DNA of 64,000 bases from Pseudomonas salomonii (GTDB lineage Bacteria; Pseudomonadota; Gammaproteobacteria; Pseudomonadales; Pseudomonadaceae), in NCBI RefSeq assembly GCF_900107155.1, contig NZ_FNOX01000007.1, forward strand, positions 118,483-182,482, read 5' to 3'. A model generated the notes under the pieces. The model was not told the origin of the DNA and searched no databases. It saw nothing but the letters and a program-made list of their open reading frames with translations. Positions 16,146-24,723 of the stretch are shown one piece after another (the first letter of the stretch is position 1; the number at the start of each line of letters is the position of its first letter). The translations under genes and the position numbers were made by a program.

Positions 16146-17648
16146 TTAGCGCAGGTTCAGGCTGAACCCAACCCGCGTCAGCCACTCCGCTTCCTGGGCA
16201 AAGTCTGCCTGGGTCAGCTGGTTTTCATCCAGCCAGCCTTTGGGGAATACCACGTCCAGGCTGTCACCGTGCGCGCGCAGGGTGACTTGGGGCATTTCCT
16301 GGGTGCCACGGATGTGGTGGAACAGGATCGCAAAGCGCAGCAACACGCACAGGCGGATCAGTTTGATGCCTTCGTCGCCGAATTCGGCAAACTTGTCCTT
16401 GGGAATGTTGCGGCGATGGCCACGCACCAGCAGGGCGAGCATCTGTTGGTCTTCGCGGGAGAAACCGGCGAGGTCCGAGTGTTCGATCAGGTAGGCGCCG
16501 TGCTTGTGGTAATGGTAGTGGGCGATGTCCAGGCCCACTTCATGCACCTTGGCCGCCCAGCCCAGCAGCTCGCGCCAGACGCCGTCTTCCAGCTCCCAGT
16601 CCTCGGCCACCTGGTCAAAGGCGTGCAGGGCTTTGCGTTCCACACGGGCCGCTTGTTCCAGGTCGACGTGATAGCGCTCCATCAGGGAGGTGAGGGTGCG
16701 CTCACGCACGTCTTCGTGGTGATGGCGGCCCAGCAGGTCATACAGCACGCCTTCGCGCAGGGCGCCGTCGCAGTGGTCCATGCGTTGCAGTTCGAGGGCG
16801 TCGAAGATCGCTTCGAGAATCGCAAGGCCGGCCGGGAAGATGGTGCGGCGGTCGGGCTTGATGCCGTCGAAGTCGATTTTCTCGGCATCGCCCAGCTTGA
16901 ACAGTTTGCGCTTGAGCCAGGCCAGGCCTTCGGCGTTGACCTCACCGGTGCCATGGCCGCCGGCTTTCAGGGCCAGGCCGATGGCGCGGATGGTGCCGGA
17001 GGAGCCGATGGCTTCATCCCAGGTCAGGCGGTGCAGGGCGTGCTCGATGCTCATGATCTCCAGCCGCGCCGCCGTGTAGGCCTGGGCGTAGCGGGCCGGG
17101 GTGATCTTGCCGTCCTTGAAGTAGCGCTGGGTAAAGCTCACGCAGCCCATTTGCAGGCTCTCGCGCAGCAAGGGCTCGAATCTTTGCCCGATGATGAACT
17201 CGGTGCTGCCGCCGCCGATATCCGCCACCAGGCGCTTTCCGGGGGTGTCGGCCAGGGTGTGGGACACGCCCAGGTAGATCAGGCGAGCTTCTTCGCGGCC
17301 GGAAATAACTTCAACCGGGTGCCCGAGGATTTCTTCGGCGCGGCGGATGAATTCGACACGGTTACGCGCCTCACGCAGGGCGTTGGTGCCGACAATTCGC
17401 ACGGCGCCCAATGGCATGCCGTTGATCAGTTGGGCAAAACGCTTGAGGCAGTCGAGGCCGCGCTGCATTGATTCTTCATTGAGCTGGCGCTGGTCGTCGA
17501 TGCCGGCAGCCAGTTGAACTTTCTCGCCGAGCCGCTCAAGGATGCGGATTTCGCCGTTCTGGGCCTTGGCCACGACCATGTGAAAGCTGTTGGAGCCCAG
17601 GTCGATGGCGGCGATCAGGGACAGATTCTTGGCTTGGGATTGCGGCAT
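16146..17648 (-). CDS. ppx: Ppx, exopolyphosphatase
   Basis: A 500-residue enzyme of the ASKHA (actin-like) Ppx/GppA family that removes terminal phosphate from polyphosphate. The phosphate-1 loop is AAIDLGSNSFHMVVA (residues 13-27), the second loop is VADIGGGSTEFI with the catalytic acid region EARLIYLG upstream, and the C-terminal half is the HD-like helical domain with HEVGLDIAHYHYHKHG. The length fits full-size Ppx rather than GppA alone. It faces ppk across a terminator-bearing palindrome. Upstream, in place of the usual trxA neighbour, lies a long AT-rich region leading to the fimbrial operon. Confidence 0.95.
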   Translation of the reverse strand: MPQSQAKNLSLIAAIDLGSNSFHMVVAKAQNGEIRILERLGEKVQLAAGIDDQRQLNEESMQRGLDCLKRFAQLINGMPLGAVRIVGTNALREARNRVEFIRRAEEILGHPVEVISGREEARLIYLGVSHTLADTPGKRLVADIGGGSTEFIIGQRFEPLLRESLQMGCVSFTQRYFKDGKITPARYAQAYTAARLEIMSIEHALHRLTWDEAIGSSGTIRAIGLALKAGGHGTGEVNAEGLAWLKRKLFKLGDAEKIDFDGIKPDRRTIFPAGLAILEAIFDALELQRMDHCDGALREGVLYDLLGRHHHEDVRERTLTSLMERYHVDLEQAARVERKALHAFDQVAEDWELEDGVWRELLGWAAKVHEVGLDIAHYHYHKHGAYLIEHSDLAGFSREDQQMLALLVRGHRRNIPKDKFAEFGDEGIKLIRLCVLLRFAILFHHIRGTQEMPQVTLRAHGDSLDVVFPKGWLDENQLTQADFAQEAEWLTRVGFSLNLR

Positions 17649-18126
17649 GGTTTGGGGGTCTCGGTCGATAACCCGACCATCGTGCCACGATCGACCGCTG
17701 GCGCCAACGCGTTGTGCTTCGGGAATGTTCCTGTGGGTGTAGGAGGCAATGCCCGTTGGAGCTGTAGGGCGGTTCGATTTTGATCTAGTGAATAAATTTT
17801 AAGCCAGGTAAGAGATATTAAAATTATGCCTGTAGAAATCCTCTACGGACTTTCCTTACAAGGTTGTTGAGTTGTTCTGTTCGATTTCTTAATTATGACT
17901 ACGTGGGCAGTCGAAAACGGTAACTACGTTTTTATTGCATTCTGACAATAGCTGGCGCGCTCTCCTATTCTTTTTTGGGTCACTAACAAGCGAGACTGCC
18001 CGCCGGCAATGATGCCGTGGTGTTACTTGCTTATGGGCTTTTATGTCAGGGAGTGTCGTGTTTTGGAAGCGGAGCTTTTCAGTCTTTAATTAGTAACGCC
18101 TGTTAACTTCTAATGATGGGTAAAAC
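17649..18126. other. 478-base intergenic, AT-rich leader of the fimbrial operon
   Basis: No gene is supported here. The first 120 bases are of ordinary composition and must hold the ppx promoter. From about 17775 to 17950 the sequence turns strikingly AT-rich (runs such as TGAATAAATTTTAAG and AATTATG), unlike anything else nearby. Such tracts are typical binding sites for H-NS-like silencers (MvaT/MvaU in Pseudomonas) and of acquired DNA. A candidate promoter at 17942-17971 is listed separately. The 150 bases after it could be an untranslated leader. Confidence 0.6.
17942..17971 (+). promoter_or_regulatory. possible sigma-70 promoter of the fimbrial operon
   Basis: CTGACA (-35-like) at 17942-17947 and TATTCT (-10-like) at 17966-17971 are separated by 18 bases. 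Transcription would start near 17978 and give a leader of about 150 bases. It lies at the downstream edge of the AT-rich tract, as expected for a silenced promoter. The match is moderate only. Confidence 0.35.
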
Positions 18127-18783
18127 ATGAAAAAAGTATTTGGCTTGGCCGTGGGTGTAGCGTGTCTGGTTGCCAGTGTGGGCGCCTATGCTACAAACAA
18201 CCCGACCGGCAACCTGATCGTCAAGGGCACCATCACTCCGGCAGCTTGCAGTATCAGCGTGACCGCCGGCGGGGTTATTGACTATGGCACGATTCGCGCC
18301 GCCGAATTGTCCCGGACGAATTTCAACCCGCGTGAGGAGCGCTCCACAGCGCTGGTCGTCAATTGCGGTCAAACGCCTGCGAGGTTTGGCTTGACGGTGA
18401 CTGACTTGCGAGCCTTCAGTAAAGTCCCCGGCATATTGGGCGCAAACTATACCGAGGCCCAGAACTTTGGCCTGGGCGCGCCCGGTGGCAAGCGCACCGG
18501 CGGCTATTCGGTCACCCTCAGGAACTTGACGTCCAGCGGACAGGCGCTTTGGCCGATCGTACGCTCGAGCACGACAGCTGCCTGGCAAGCCAGCGACGGC
18601 AAGGTGACCCAGGCGCCCAGTCAGCACTCCTGGCGTAACGGCGCACCCTATGCGCCAGCGGCGATCTCCCAGCTCTCCGGTGTTATTGCCGTTAAAGCTG
18701 TGATCAATCGCGCGGCTGACCTGAACCTCACCGGTAATGTGACACTGGATGGTCACGCGACCCTGGTGCTGAATTACATCTAA
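18127..18783 (+). CDS. fimbrial major subunit-like protein, DUF1120 type
   Basis: A 218-residue secreted protein with signal peptide MKKVFGLAVGVACLVASVGAYA (cut near 22). The mature part has two cysteines, in PAACSISV and VVNCGQ, spaced as in chaperone-usher pilins, followed by an immunoglobulin-like beta sequence ending LDGHATLVLNYI, which fits the C-terminal donor-strand groove pattern of alternating hydrophobics. The motif IDYGTIRAAEL recurs in the last gene of the cluster as VDYGMLRRAEL, so the two are paralogous subunits. I assign it to DUF1120 from memory. It is the first gene after the AT-rich leader and is separated from the chaperone by 127 bases, perhaps for differential expression of an abundant subunit. 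Confidence 0.8.
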   Translation: MKKVFGLAVGVACLVASVGAYATNNPTGNLIVKGTITPAACSISVTAGGVIDYGTIRAAELSRTNFNPREERSTALVVNCGQTPARFGLTVTDLRAFSKVPGILGANYTEAQNFGLGAPGGKRTGGYSVTLRNLTSSGQALWPIVRSSTTAAWQASDGKVTQAPSQHSWRNGAPYAPAAISQLSGVIAVKAVINRAADLNLTGNVTLDGHATLVLNYI

Positions 18784-18910
18784 GCCTTTTGAATGACAGT
18801 CGATGCGAGGCAGAGGTCGTCAGCATGCCCCTGGTTTGTTATCGGCTGTTTTTACATGGCTGGGAGATTACAAGTGTTTATTTATTTGTAAGTGTTCCAG
18901 GGAGAACTCG

Positions 18911-19621
18911 GTGATCGGTCTTTCAAGAATAATTGTTTCTATATCGTGCTGTATGGCGTTGCTATTGTACGGCACAGCCTATGCCGACGGTATGTTGCCT
19001 GAAACCACGGTTGTCATTCTTTATGAGGAAAATGGCGAAGCCACGATTAATATCAAAAACACCGATCCAACTCCCGCATTACTGCACTCCGTCATTGAAA
19101 ACGTGCCCGAGGATCTTGAAACCCTGTTGATTGTCACCCCGCCCATTGCTCGCGTGGAGCCAGAGGAGACGCAACTGGTTCGGTTTATCAGTACCTTGAA
19201 GACACCGCTCAAGACTCAGCGTCTCAAACGTGTGTCCTTTGAGGGTATTCCCCAGGCGCGTGAACCCGGTGGTGCGACCATTGGTATCACCCTGCGTCAA
19301 AACTTGCCGTTGATCCTGCACCCGGCAGGTTTGCCCCGGCACGAGGCACCCTGGGAACTGCTTAAGTGGAAGCGCCAGGGTGATCGCTTGAGCGTACATA
19401 ACGACAGTGCCTATGTGGTGCGGATGGGGTTGGAGGTACAGCTTAATCCGCTGAAGCAAATCGGCTTGCTGCCCCGCACTTATATCCTGCCCGGCGAGGT
19501 GTTGACGCTCAAGACCGAGGGGCCGGTGAGCGAGGTGACCTCGGTGCGGCTACAGCCGGCCACGGTGTTTGGTTTTGCCGTCGATGATTACCAGGCAGAT
19601 GTACTGGGCCATGAGGGTTAA
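18911..19621 (+). CDS. periplasmic fimbrial chaperone (PapD-like), atypical
   Basis: A 236-residue protein with a signal peptide ending YGTAYA and two immunoglobulin-like domains. The PapD pattern is visible in IARVEPEETQLVRF (compare VQRLEPGAKSMVR) and in the C-terminal domain HNDSAYVVRMGLEV. However, the first strand reads ETTVVILYEEN where PapD-type chaperones have an invariant Arg, and the segment GITLRQNLPLILHP lacks the usual Lys before the FYRP-like strand, so both subunit-anchoring residues may be absent or shifted. A GTG start at 18911 is chosen, with AGGGAG 6 bases upstream; open sequence further upstream has no signal peptide. The usher start overlaps its end by 11 bases. Confidence 0.8.
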   Translation: MIGLSRIIVSISCCMALLLYGTAYADGMLPETTVVILYEENGEATINIKNTDPTPALLHSVIENVPEDLETLLIVTPPIARVEPEETQLVRFISTLKTPLKTQRLKRVSFEGIPQAREPGGATIGITLRQNLPLILHPAGLPRHEAPWELLKWKRQGDRLSVHNDSAYVVRMGLEVQLNPLKQIGLLPRTYILPGEVLTLKTEGPVSEVTSVRLQPATVFGFAVDDYQADVLGHEG

Positions 19622-22103
19622 TCAGTCGCTACCCAGCCCGGCAGGCCGCCGCTCAGGGCTTTTCTTGGGGTTGGCCGCCTTGTGGGGTGCCCCCGGTTTT
19701 GCTTGGGCGGGCGAGTTGGGGGAGGGCTTTGATCTGGCTGTCTTGGCCAGCTATGGCATCGATCCGAAGGTTTCCGACTACTTTCGCAGTGCGGCGCGGT
19801 TTCGTGAGGGCATGCAGGTAGTGGGACTGCGCGTCAACGGAAACTCCCTGGGTCTGGTCGAGGCCCGTTTCGATTATCAGGGACAGCTGTGCTTTACCCA
19901 GGGTCTGCTTGAAAAAGCCGGACTCAAAGTACCCGCCGCAATCGTGCAATCGGGCATTTCGGCCGATCAGGCGTGTCACGATTTCATGGGTGAGTTCCCC
20001 GCGACCATCGTCAGGCTGCAGCCGGGCAGAGAAGAGGTTGCTCTGGTCGTGCCTACCCAGTCCCTGCGTGAGGCTGAATGGGAAGCGGGGAGTTTTTCCG
20101 AGGGCGGTGCGGCAGCGTTGTTCAACTACGATGTGCTCGGGTTTCAGACCCAGGCGCGCAGTGGCCCCAGCCGGTTCGTTTCGGCTTACACTGAGGCGGG
20201 ATTCAATCTGGGTAATTGGGTGGTCCGCAGTCGGCAGTTCTTCATCTCTGATAACGGTAAAAGTCGCAGCGAACATGTGCAGGCCTACGCCCAGCGTGAC
20301 ATTGCCGCGTTGCGCTCGACGTTCCAGGTGGGCCAGATCTCTACCCAAAGTCCGGTGTTCGGTGGGGTTCAGCTGTCGGGCTTTCAGCTGTTTCCGGATG
20401 GCGTATCGCGCACCGGCGCCAGTAATGGCGTGGTGGTGGAGGGGGTGGCCCACAGCCAGGCGCGTGTCGAGGTGCGCCAGTCCGGCGCGCTGATTCATAC
20501 CACGTTGGTGCCTGAGGGGCCGTTCAGCCTGACTGGCTTGCCCTTGCTCAATGGCACCAGCGACCTGGAAGTCAGCGTTATCGGCACCCGGGGGGGCACT
20601 CGCAGTTTCGTGGTGCCGGCGGCCTCCTTCAGTGCGGCCATTGGCGTAACTCCGGGTTTTGACTTCGCCCTTGGCAAGGTGCGCGAACAACTAAGTGATG
20701 GTCGCGAGGCGCCGACTGTCGCCATGGGCAGTGGCACCTGGGGGCTGGGCAGGCAGTCATCCCTTGGGTTTGGTTTATTGAGCACCGATGAGTATCACTC
20801 GGCCGGTGGCACCTTTAGCAGCGTGTTTTTCCAGCGGGTGACTGTCAGTGCCCGGCATAACCTCTCGCGCGATGGCGAGGTGGGTGTGGACGGCGGCCGC
20901 AGCTCCCTGTCCCTGAGCAGCCCGTTGGTGGCGGGTATTGAGATGAGCCTGAGCGCGACGACCCAAAGCCAAGGCTATCGGGATGTCCTCGAAGCGGGCC
21001 GGCGCTTGAAAAAAGATGAGCTGCAGACTCGCTTCCAGAATCAGTACACGGCGGGCCTCAGTTGGGCTGACCCGACCCTGGGGGCCTTTGCGGTTAACTA
21101 CGCACGCAGTACCCAGTTTGATGGTCAGCTTGCCGAAAATGTATTTGCCTCGTGGAGCAAGGGTTTCAGGCAGGTCGATGTGGCGTTGATCGCCGACTCG
21201 CAGGTGGGCGCATCGCGGCGGCGCAAGACCGCAAGCCGTGAGCGGGGTATGCGTGATGAGGTATCGCCGGAAGGGGTGTCCTTGCGCCTGCAGGTCACGG
21301 TGCCCTTTGGTGACGATCGCCGCCTGACATCCTACGCCAGTCGCCGCAATGGCCGCGCCGATATGGGCACGGCGTTGTCCGAACGGGTCAATGAATATGT
21401 GAACTACGAAGTGGGCGTTGAGCGGGATCTGCAGGACCGCCAGCAAGCGGTGCGCGCAAACGTCGATGTGATACCGCGTTATACCCGGGTTGGCCTGGGC
21501 ATGAATCGCACGCCCACGAGCACCAGCTATAACGGGCAACTGCAAGGCGCCGTGGTCGCTCACGAACGCGGCCTGACCTTTTCTCCCTATAAGGTGCAGG
21601 ACACCTTCGGTGTTCTATCGGTGGGCGATGTGTCGGCGGCCAAGGTCTCGACCCCACAAGGCCCGGTGTGGACGGACTACCGTGGGCATGCAGTGATACC
21701 CGGCTTGCCGGCTTACACCACCAGCCGTCTGGAAGTGCAGACCCAGTCCTTGCCCAAGCGGGTCGATCTCAAGAACGGCACCAAAATCCTCGCCGCTGGG
21801 CGCGGGTCATTCAATACCGTGGATTTCCAGGTGGTGAATGTTCGTCGGGTATTGCTTGAAGTCCGCGATGACCAAGGTGCGCCTCTGCCCCAGGGCTCTG
21901 CGGTGTTTGGCCCGGACAATACCTACCTGACCAATGTGGTGGGCGAGGGCCTGATCTTTTTGAACAATATGGATGACGGGCAAATCCTCAGCGTTTCGCC
22001 GCCGGGCTCTACGCGCGCGTGTTTGCTGCATCTGAACCTTGAGTCGCAACCCCAAGAGGACAAGCTCTATGAAACGGCTTCGGCGGTCTGTCGTGCCCAG
22101 TAA
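19611..22103 (+). CDS. outer-membrane fimbrial usher (FimD/PapC family)
   Basis: An 830-residue outer-membrane protein that assembles pilus subunits delivered by the chaperone. A signal peptide ends near PGFAWA; the N-terminal domain has FREGMQVVGLRVNG, matching the usual PGxYxVDIxVN region, then a large beta-barrel with the plug-associated pattern GGVQLSGFQLFPDG and, at the end, a C-terminal domain with two cysteines (CLLH and AVCRAQ). The first ATG of the family-like N-terminus is at 19611, inside the last codons of the chaperone; other in-frame starts upstream lack a signal peptide. Its end overlaps the next gene by 35 bases, so the cluster is one operon. Confidence 0.88.
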   Translation: MRVNQSLPSPAGRRSGLFLGLAALWGAPGFAWAGELGEGFDLAVLASYGIDPKVSDYFRSAARFREGMQVVGLRVNGNSLGLVEARFDYQGQLCFTQGLLEKAGLKVPAAIVQSGISADQACHDFMGEFPATIVRLQPGREEVALVVPTQSLREAEWEAGSFSEGGAAALFNYDVLGFQTQARSGPSRFVSAYTEAGFNLGNWVVRSRQFFISDNGKSRSEHVQAYAQRDIAALRSTFQVGQISTQSPVFGGVQLSGFQLFPDGVSRTGASNGVVVEGVAHSQARVEVRQSGALIHTTLVPEGPFSLTGLPLLNGTSDLEVSVIGTRGGTRSFVVPAASFSAAIGVTPGFDFALGKVREQLSDGREAPTVAMGSGTWGLGRQSSLGFGLLSTDEYHSAGGTFSSVFFQRVTVSARHNLSRDGEVGVDGGRSSLSLSSPLVAGIEMSLSATTQSQGYRDVLEAGRRLKKDELQTRFQNQYTAGLSWADPTLGAFAVNYARSTQFDGQLAENVFASWSKGFRQVDVALIADSQVGASRRRKTASRERGMRDEVSPEGVSLRLQVTVPFGDDRRLTSYASRRNGRADMGTALSERVNEYVNYEVGVERDLQDRQQAVRANVDVIPRYTRVGLGMNRTPTSTSYNGQLQGAVVAHERGLTFSPYKVQDTFGVLSVGDVSAAKVSTPQGPVWTDYRGHAVIPGLPAYTTSRLEVQTQSLPKRVDLKNGTKILAAGRGSFNTVDFQVVNVRRVLLEVRDDQGAPLPQGSAVFGPDNTYLTNVVGEGLIFLNNMDDGQILSVSPPGSTRACLLHLNLESQPQEDKLYETASAVCRAQ

Positions 22104-22665
22104 AACCGTACAGCACCCCGTCCGCCGAATGTGCCTGGGGCTTGGCTTGTTGTTCATGCTCTCGATAGCTGCCCAGGATGCTTCGGCGAATGATTGTCGC
22201 CTCTCGATCAGCCAGCCCAGGGTCGACTACGGCATGCTCAGGCGCGCAGAACTGCTGGATGAGCAGATCAGCAACCAGCCGGTTATTTTGGGCAAACGTA
22301 CCCTGCAACTGAGCGTCGTGTGTGCCGAACCCGGGGTTGTCGCCCTGCGCTTTACCGGCGTACCGGCAGGGACGCAAGGCTTTCGATTCGGGCGCCAGGG
22401 CAGTTTCACCCTGGCCCTCAAACATGCCTTGGTCGATGGTCGCGCTGTCGAACTTTACTCGATGCAATCAACAGACACGTCTGCCCTGGGGCATTTACTG
22501 CCCGGCCAGGTATTGATTGCCAAAGCCGGGGGGGTGCCGCTGACCGGCACACGCTTTTCAGCGCAAGTGGAGATCGACACTTACCTGCCGCCCGATGCCT
22601 TTTCGGTGCGCCACGAGACCGTCTTCGAAGGTCAGGGGCACTTTGAATGGTTGCCTGGCGGCTGA
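22069..22665 (+). CDS. minor/tip fimbrial subunit, DUF1120-like
   Basis: A 198-residue secreted protein; the N-terminus is basic (MKRLRRSVVPSK) followed by a hydrophobic stretch and a cleavage-like ASA near residue 42, a long signal peptide. Mature sequence begins NDCRLSISQPRVDYGM and has a second Cys in LSVVCAEPG, the spacing of pilins, and shares the DYG-x-hydrophobic-R-x-AEL motif with the first gene of the cluster. It lacks the long adhesin domain of FimH, so a tip, initiator or terminator subunit is more likely than a sugar-binding adhesin. AGAGGA lies before the ATG at 22069. The stop is only a few bases from the convergent ABC gene. Confidence 0.7.
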   Translation: MKRLRRSVVPSKTVQHPVRRMCLGLGLLFMLSIAAQDASANDCRLSISQPRVDYGMLRRAELLDEQISNQPVILGKRTLQLSVVCAEPGVVALRFTGVPAGTQGFRFGRQGSFTLALKHALVDGRAVELYSMQSTDTSALGHLLPGQVLIAKAGGVPLTGTRFSAQVEIDTYLPPDAFSVRHETVFEGQGHFEWLPGG

Positions 22666-22669
22666 CCGG

Positions 22670-23407
22670 TCAGCCCGGTTGTTCCACCGAGCCAATGAAA
22701 TTGGCGAATTCCGGCGTCTTCGGGTTTGCGAACAAGGTCTTGGGGTCGCCCACTTCATGCACCTTGCCCTGATGCATGAACACCAGCTTGTCCCCGACTT
22801 CCCGCGCAAAGCGCATTTCGTGGGTCACCATGATCAGGGTCATGCCGTCCTTGGCCAGTTGGCGCACCACACTGAGCACTTCATTGACCAGCTCCGGGTC
22901 CAGCGCCGAGGTGATTTCATCGCACAGCAGCACCTTGGGCGACATGGCCAGCGCGCGGGCAATGGCCACCCGTTGCTGCTGGCCGCCGGACAGGCGATCA
23001 GGGAAAGCGTCAAACTTTTCCCCCAGCCCGACCCGCTCCAGCATCTGCCGGGCAAGCTGGGCGGCCTTGGCCTTGGGCACTTTCTGCACCACTTGTGGCG
23101 CGAGCATGACGTTCTCTCCCACGGTCAGGTGTGGGAACAGGTTGAACTGCTGGAACACCATCCCGACTTTCTGCCGCAGGCTGCGCAGGTCGGCGCGGGC
23201 GGCGTCGAGGTATTCACCATCGACTTCAATCACGCCGTCGTTGATCGATTCCAGACCGTTGAGGGTCCGCAGCAAAGTGGACTTGCCTGAGCCGCTGCGG
23301 CCGATAATCGCCACCACTTGGCCTTCTTCAACGGTCAGGTCGATGCCTTTGAGGACGTGGTGATCGCCGTAGTACTTATGCAGGGCGGAAATTCTAAGCA
23401 GAGGCAT
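22670..23407 (-). CDS. polar amino-acid ABC transporter ATP-binding protein
   Basis: A 245-residue ATPase of the GlnQ/HisP class: Walker A GRSGSGKST (about 35-43), Q-loop VFQQFNLFPH, signature LSGGQQQR and Walker B LLCDEITSALDP. The Walker B sequence has DEIT rather than the common DEPT, an allowed variant that is typical of this class in pseudomonads. The ATG at 23407 opens MPLLRIS. It overlaps the end of the permease gene on the same strand by 14 bases, and is the last gene of a four-gene importer operon: binding protein, two permeases, ATPase. Confidence 0.93.
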   Translation of the reverse strand: MPLLRISALHKYYGDHHVLKGIDLTVEEGQVVAIIGRSGSGKSTLLRTLNGLESINDGVIEVDGEYLDAARADLRSLRQKVGMVFQQFNLFPHLTVGENVMLAPQVVQKVPKAKAAQLARQMLERVGLGEKFDAFPDRLSGGQQQRVAIARALAMSPKVLLCDEITSALDPELVNEVLSVVRQLAKDGMTLIMVTHEMRFAREVGDKLVFMHQGKVHEVGDPKTLFANPKTPEFANFIGSVEQPG

Positions 23408-24044
23408 GCAGTCTCCTTTCCAGGTAGCGCGCACTGAGGGACAAGGGGTAGCAGAGCAGGAAGTAACCGAGGGCCACCAGGCCGTAGACCATAAAGGGCT
23501 CGAAGGTAGCGTTGGCGAGCATGCCGCCGGTTTTGGTCAGTTCGGTAAAACCGATGATCGAGGTCACGGCGGTGCCTTTGACCACCTGCACCGAGAAGCC
23601 CACGGTGGGCGCCACGGCAATGCGCAGGGCTTGCGGCAGGATCACGTAGCGCAGTTGTTCAAGCGGGTTAAGCGCCAGGCTGGCCGATGCTTCCCATTGC
23701 CCGTGGGCAATCGATTCGACGCAGCCGCGCCAGATCTCGGCCAGGTAAGCACTGGTGAACAGGGTCAAGGCAATCGCCGCCGCCAGCCAGGGCGAGATAT
23801 CCACACCCAGCAGCGCAATGCCGAAAAACACCAGGAACAGCTGCATCAGCAGCGGCGTGCCCTGGAACAGCTCGATATAGGTGCGCGCGACATTGCGCGG
23901 GAAGGCTTTACGGCTGATGCGCAGGGTCATCACCAACAACCCGATGACGCCGCCGCCGACAAAGGCCACCAGCGACAGCAGCAAGGTCCATTGCAGGCCG
24001 GTGGCGAGGTTGCGCACGATGTCCCAGAAGGAGAAATCACTCAT
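23394..24044 (-). CDS. amino-acid ABC transporter permease (second)
   Basis: A 216-residue inner-membrane protein of the HisMQ type with about five helices. The family EAA-like loop is present as EASASLALNPLEQLRYVILPQALR, and the N-terminal half has YIELFQGTPLLMQLFLVFFG, typical of polar amino-acid permeases. Start ATG at 24044 opens MSDFSFWD and overlaps the stop of the first permease by 4 bases (ATGA), so translation is coupled. It pairs with the first permease to form the membrane channel. Confidence 0.93.
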   Translation of the reverse strand: MSDFSFWDIVRNLATGLQWTLLLSLVAFVGGGVIGLLVMTLRISRKAFPRNVARTYIELFQGTPLLMQLFLVFFGIALLGVDISPWLAAAIALTLFTSAYLAEIWRGCVESIAHGQWEASASLALNPLEQLRYVILPQALRIAVAPTVGFSVQVVKGTAVTSIIGFTELTKTGGMLANATFEPFMVYGLVALGYFLLCYPLSLSARYLERRLHASA

Positions 24045-24709
24045 CGGCTGTTCCTCATTACGTAGCGACGGCCGATCCAGTTGAGCAACTGGCGAATCAT
24101 CAGCGCCATGCACAGGTACACCAGAGTGGTCAGTGCATAGGTTTCGAAGGCACGGAAGTTGCGCGACTGGATGAAGTTGGCGGCAAAGCTCAGCTCTTCG
24201 GTGGCGATCTGTGAACACACCGCCGAGCCGAGCATCACGATGATGATCTGGCTGCTCAAGGCCGGCCACACCTTGCCCAGTGCCGGCAGCAGCACCACAT
24301 GGCGGAACGCCTCGAAACGCGTCATCGCCAATGCCGCTGCGGCTTCCAGCTGGCCGCTTGGGACTGCCTGGATGCCGGCGCGAATGATCTCGGTGGAGTA
24401 CGCCCCCAGGTTGATCACCATCGCCAGTACGGCGGCTTGCCACTCGGTGATTTTCAGCCCCAGGGACGGCAGGCCGAAGAAGATGAAGAACAACTGCACC
24501 AGAAACGGCGTGTTGCGGATCAACTCGACATACACCCCGAAGATCCAGGAAAACGGCTGGATCTTCCATGCCCGCACCACGGCGCCGACGGTGCCCAAGG
24601 CCACCCCGAGGATCGTGCCGATAGCCGTCAGCTCAAGGGTGAACAGCGCGCCGCGTAGCAGCAGGTCGGTATTGGCCAGCACCGGCACAAAGTCAAATTG
24701 ATACGCCAT
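24041..24709 (-). CDS. amino-acid ABC transporter permease (first)
   Basis: A 222-residue HisMQ-type permease beginning MAYQFDFVPV. It has the conserved VELIRNTPFLVQLFFIFFGLP and the EAA loop EAAAALAMTRFEAFRHVVLLPAL. It lies 14 bases after the stop of the solute-binding protein gene and overlaps the second permease by 4 bases. The pair of distinct permeases suggests a heterodimeric channel as in histidine and glutamate/aspartate importers. Substrate is not readable from sequence. Confidence 0.93.
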   Translation of the reverse strand: MAYQFDFVPVLANTDLLLRGALFTLELTAIGTILGVALGTVGAVVRAWKIQPFSWIFGVYVELIRNTPFLVQLFFIFFGLPSLGLKITEWQAAVLAMVINLGAYSTEIIRAGIQAVPSGQLEAAAALAMTRFEAFRHVVLLPALGKVWPALSSQIIIVMLGSAVCSQIATEELSFAANFIQSRNFRAFETYALTTLVYLCMALMIRQLLNWIGRRYVMRNSR

Positions 24710-24723
24710 GAATCAGCTCCGCA

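Noticed and set aside
17649..18126. small RNA gene or riboswitch in the ppx-fimbrial gap
   Set aside because: Besides AT-rich tracts and a moderate promoter, no stable conserved stem or known RNA motif was seen.
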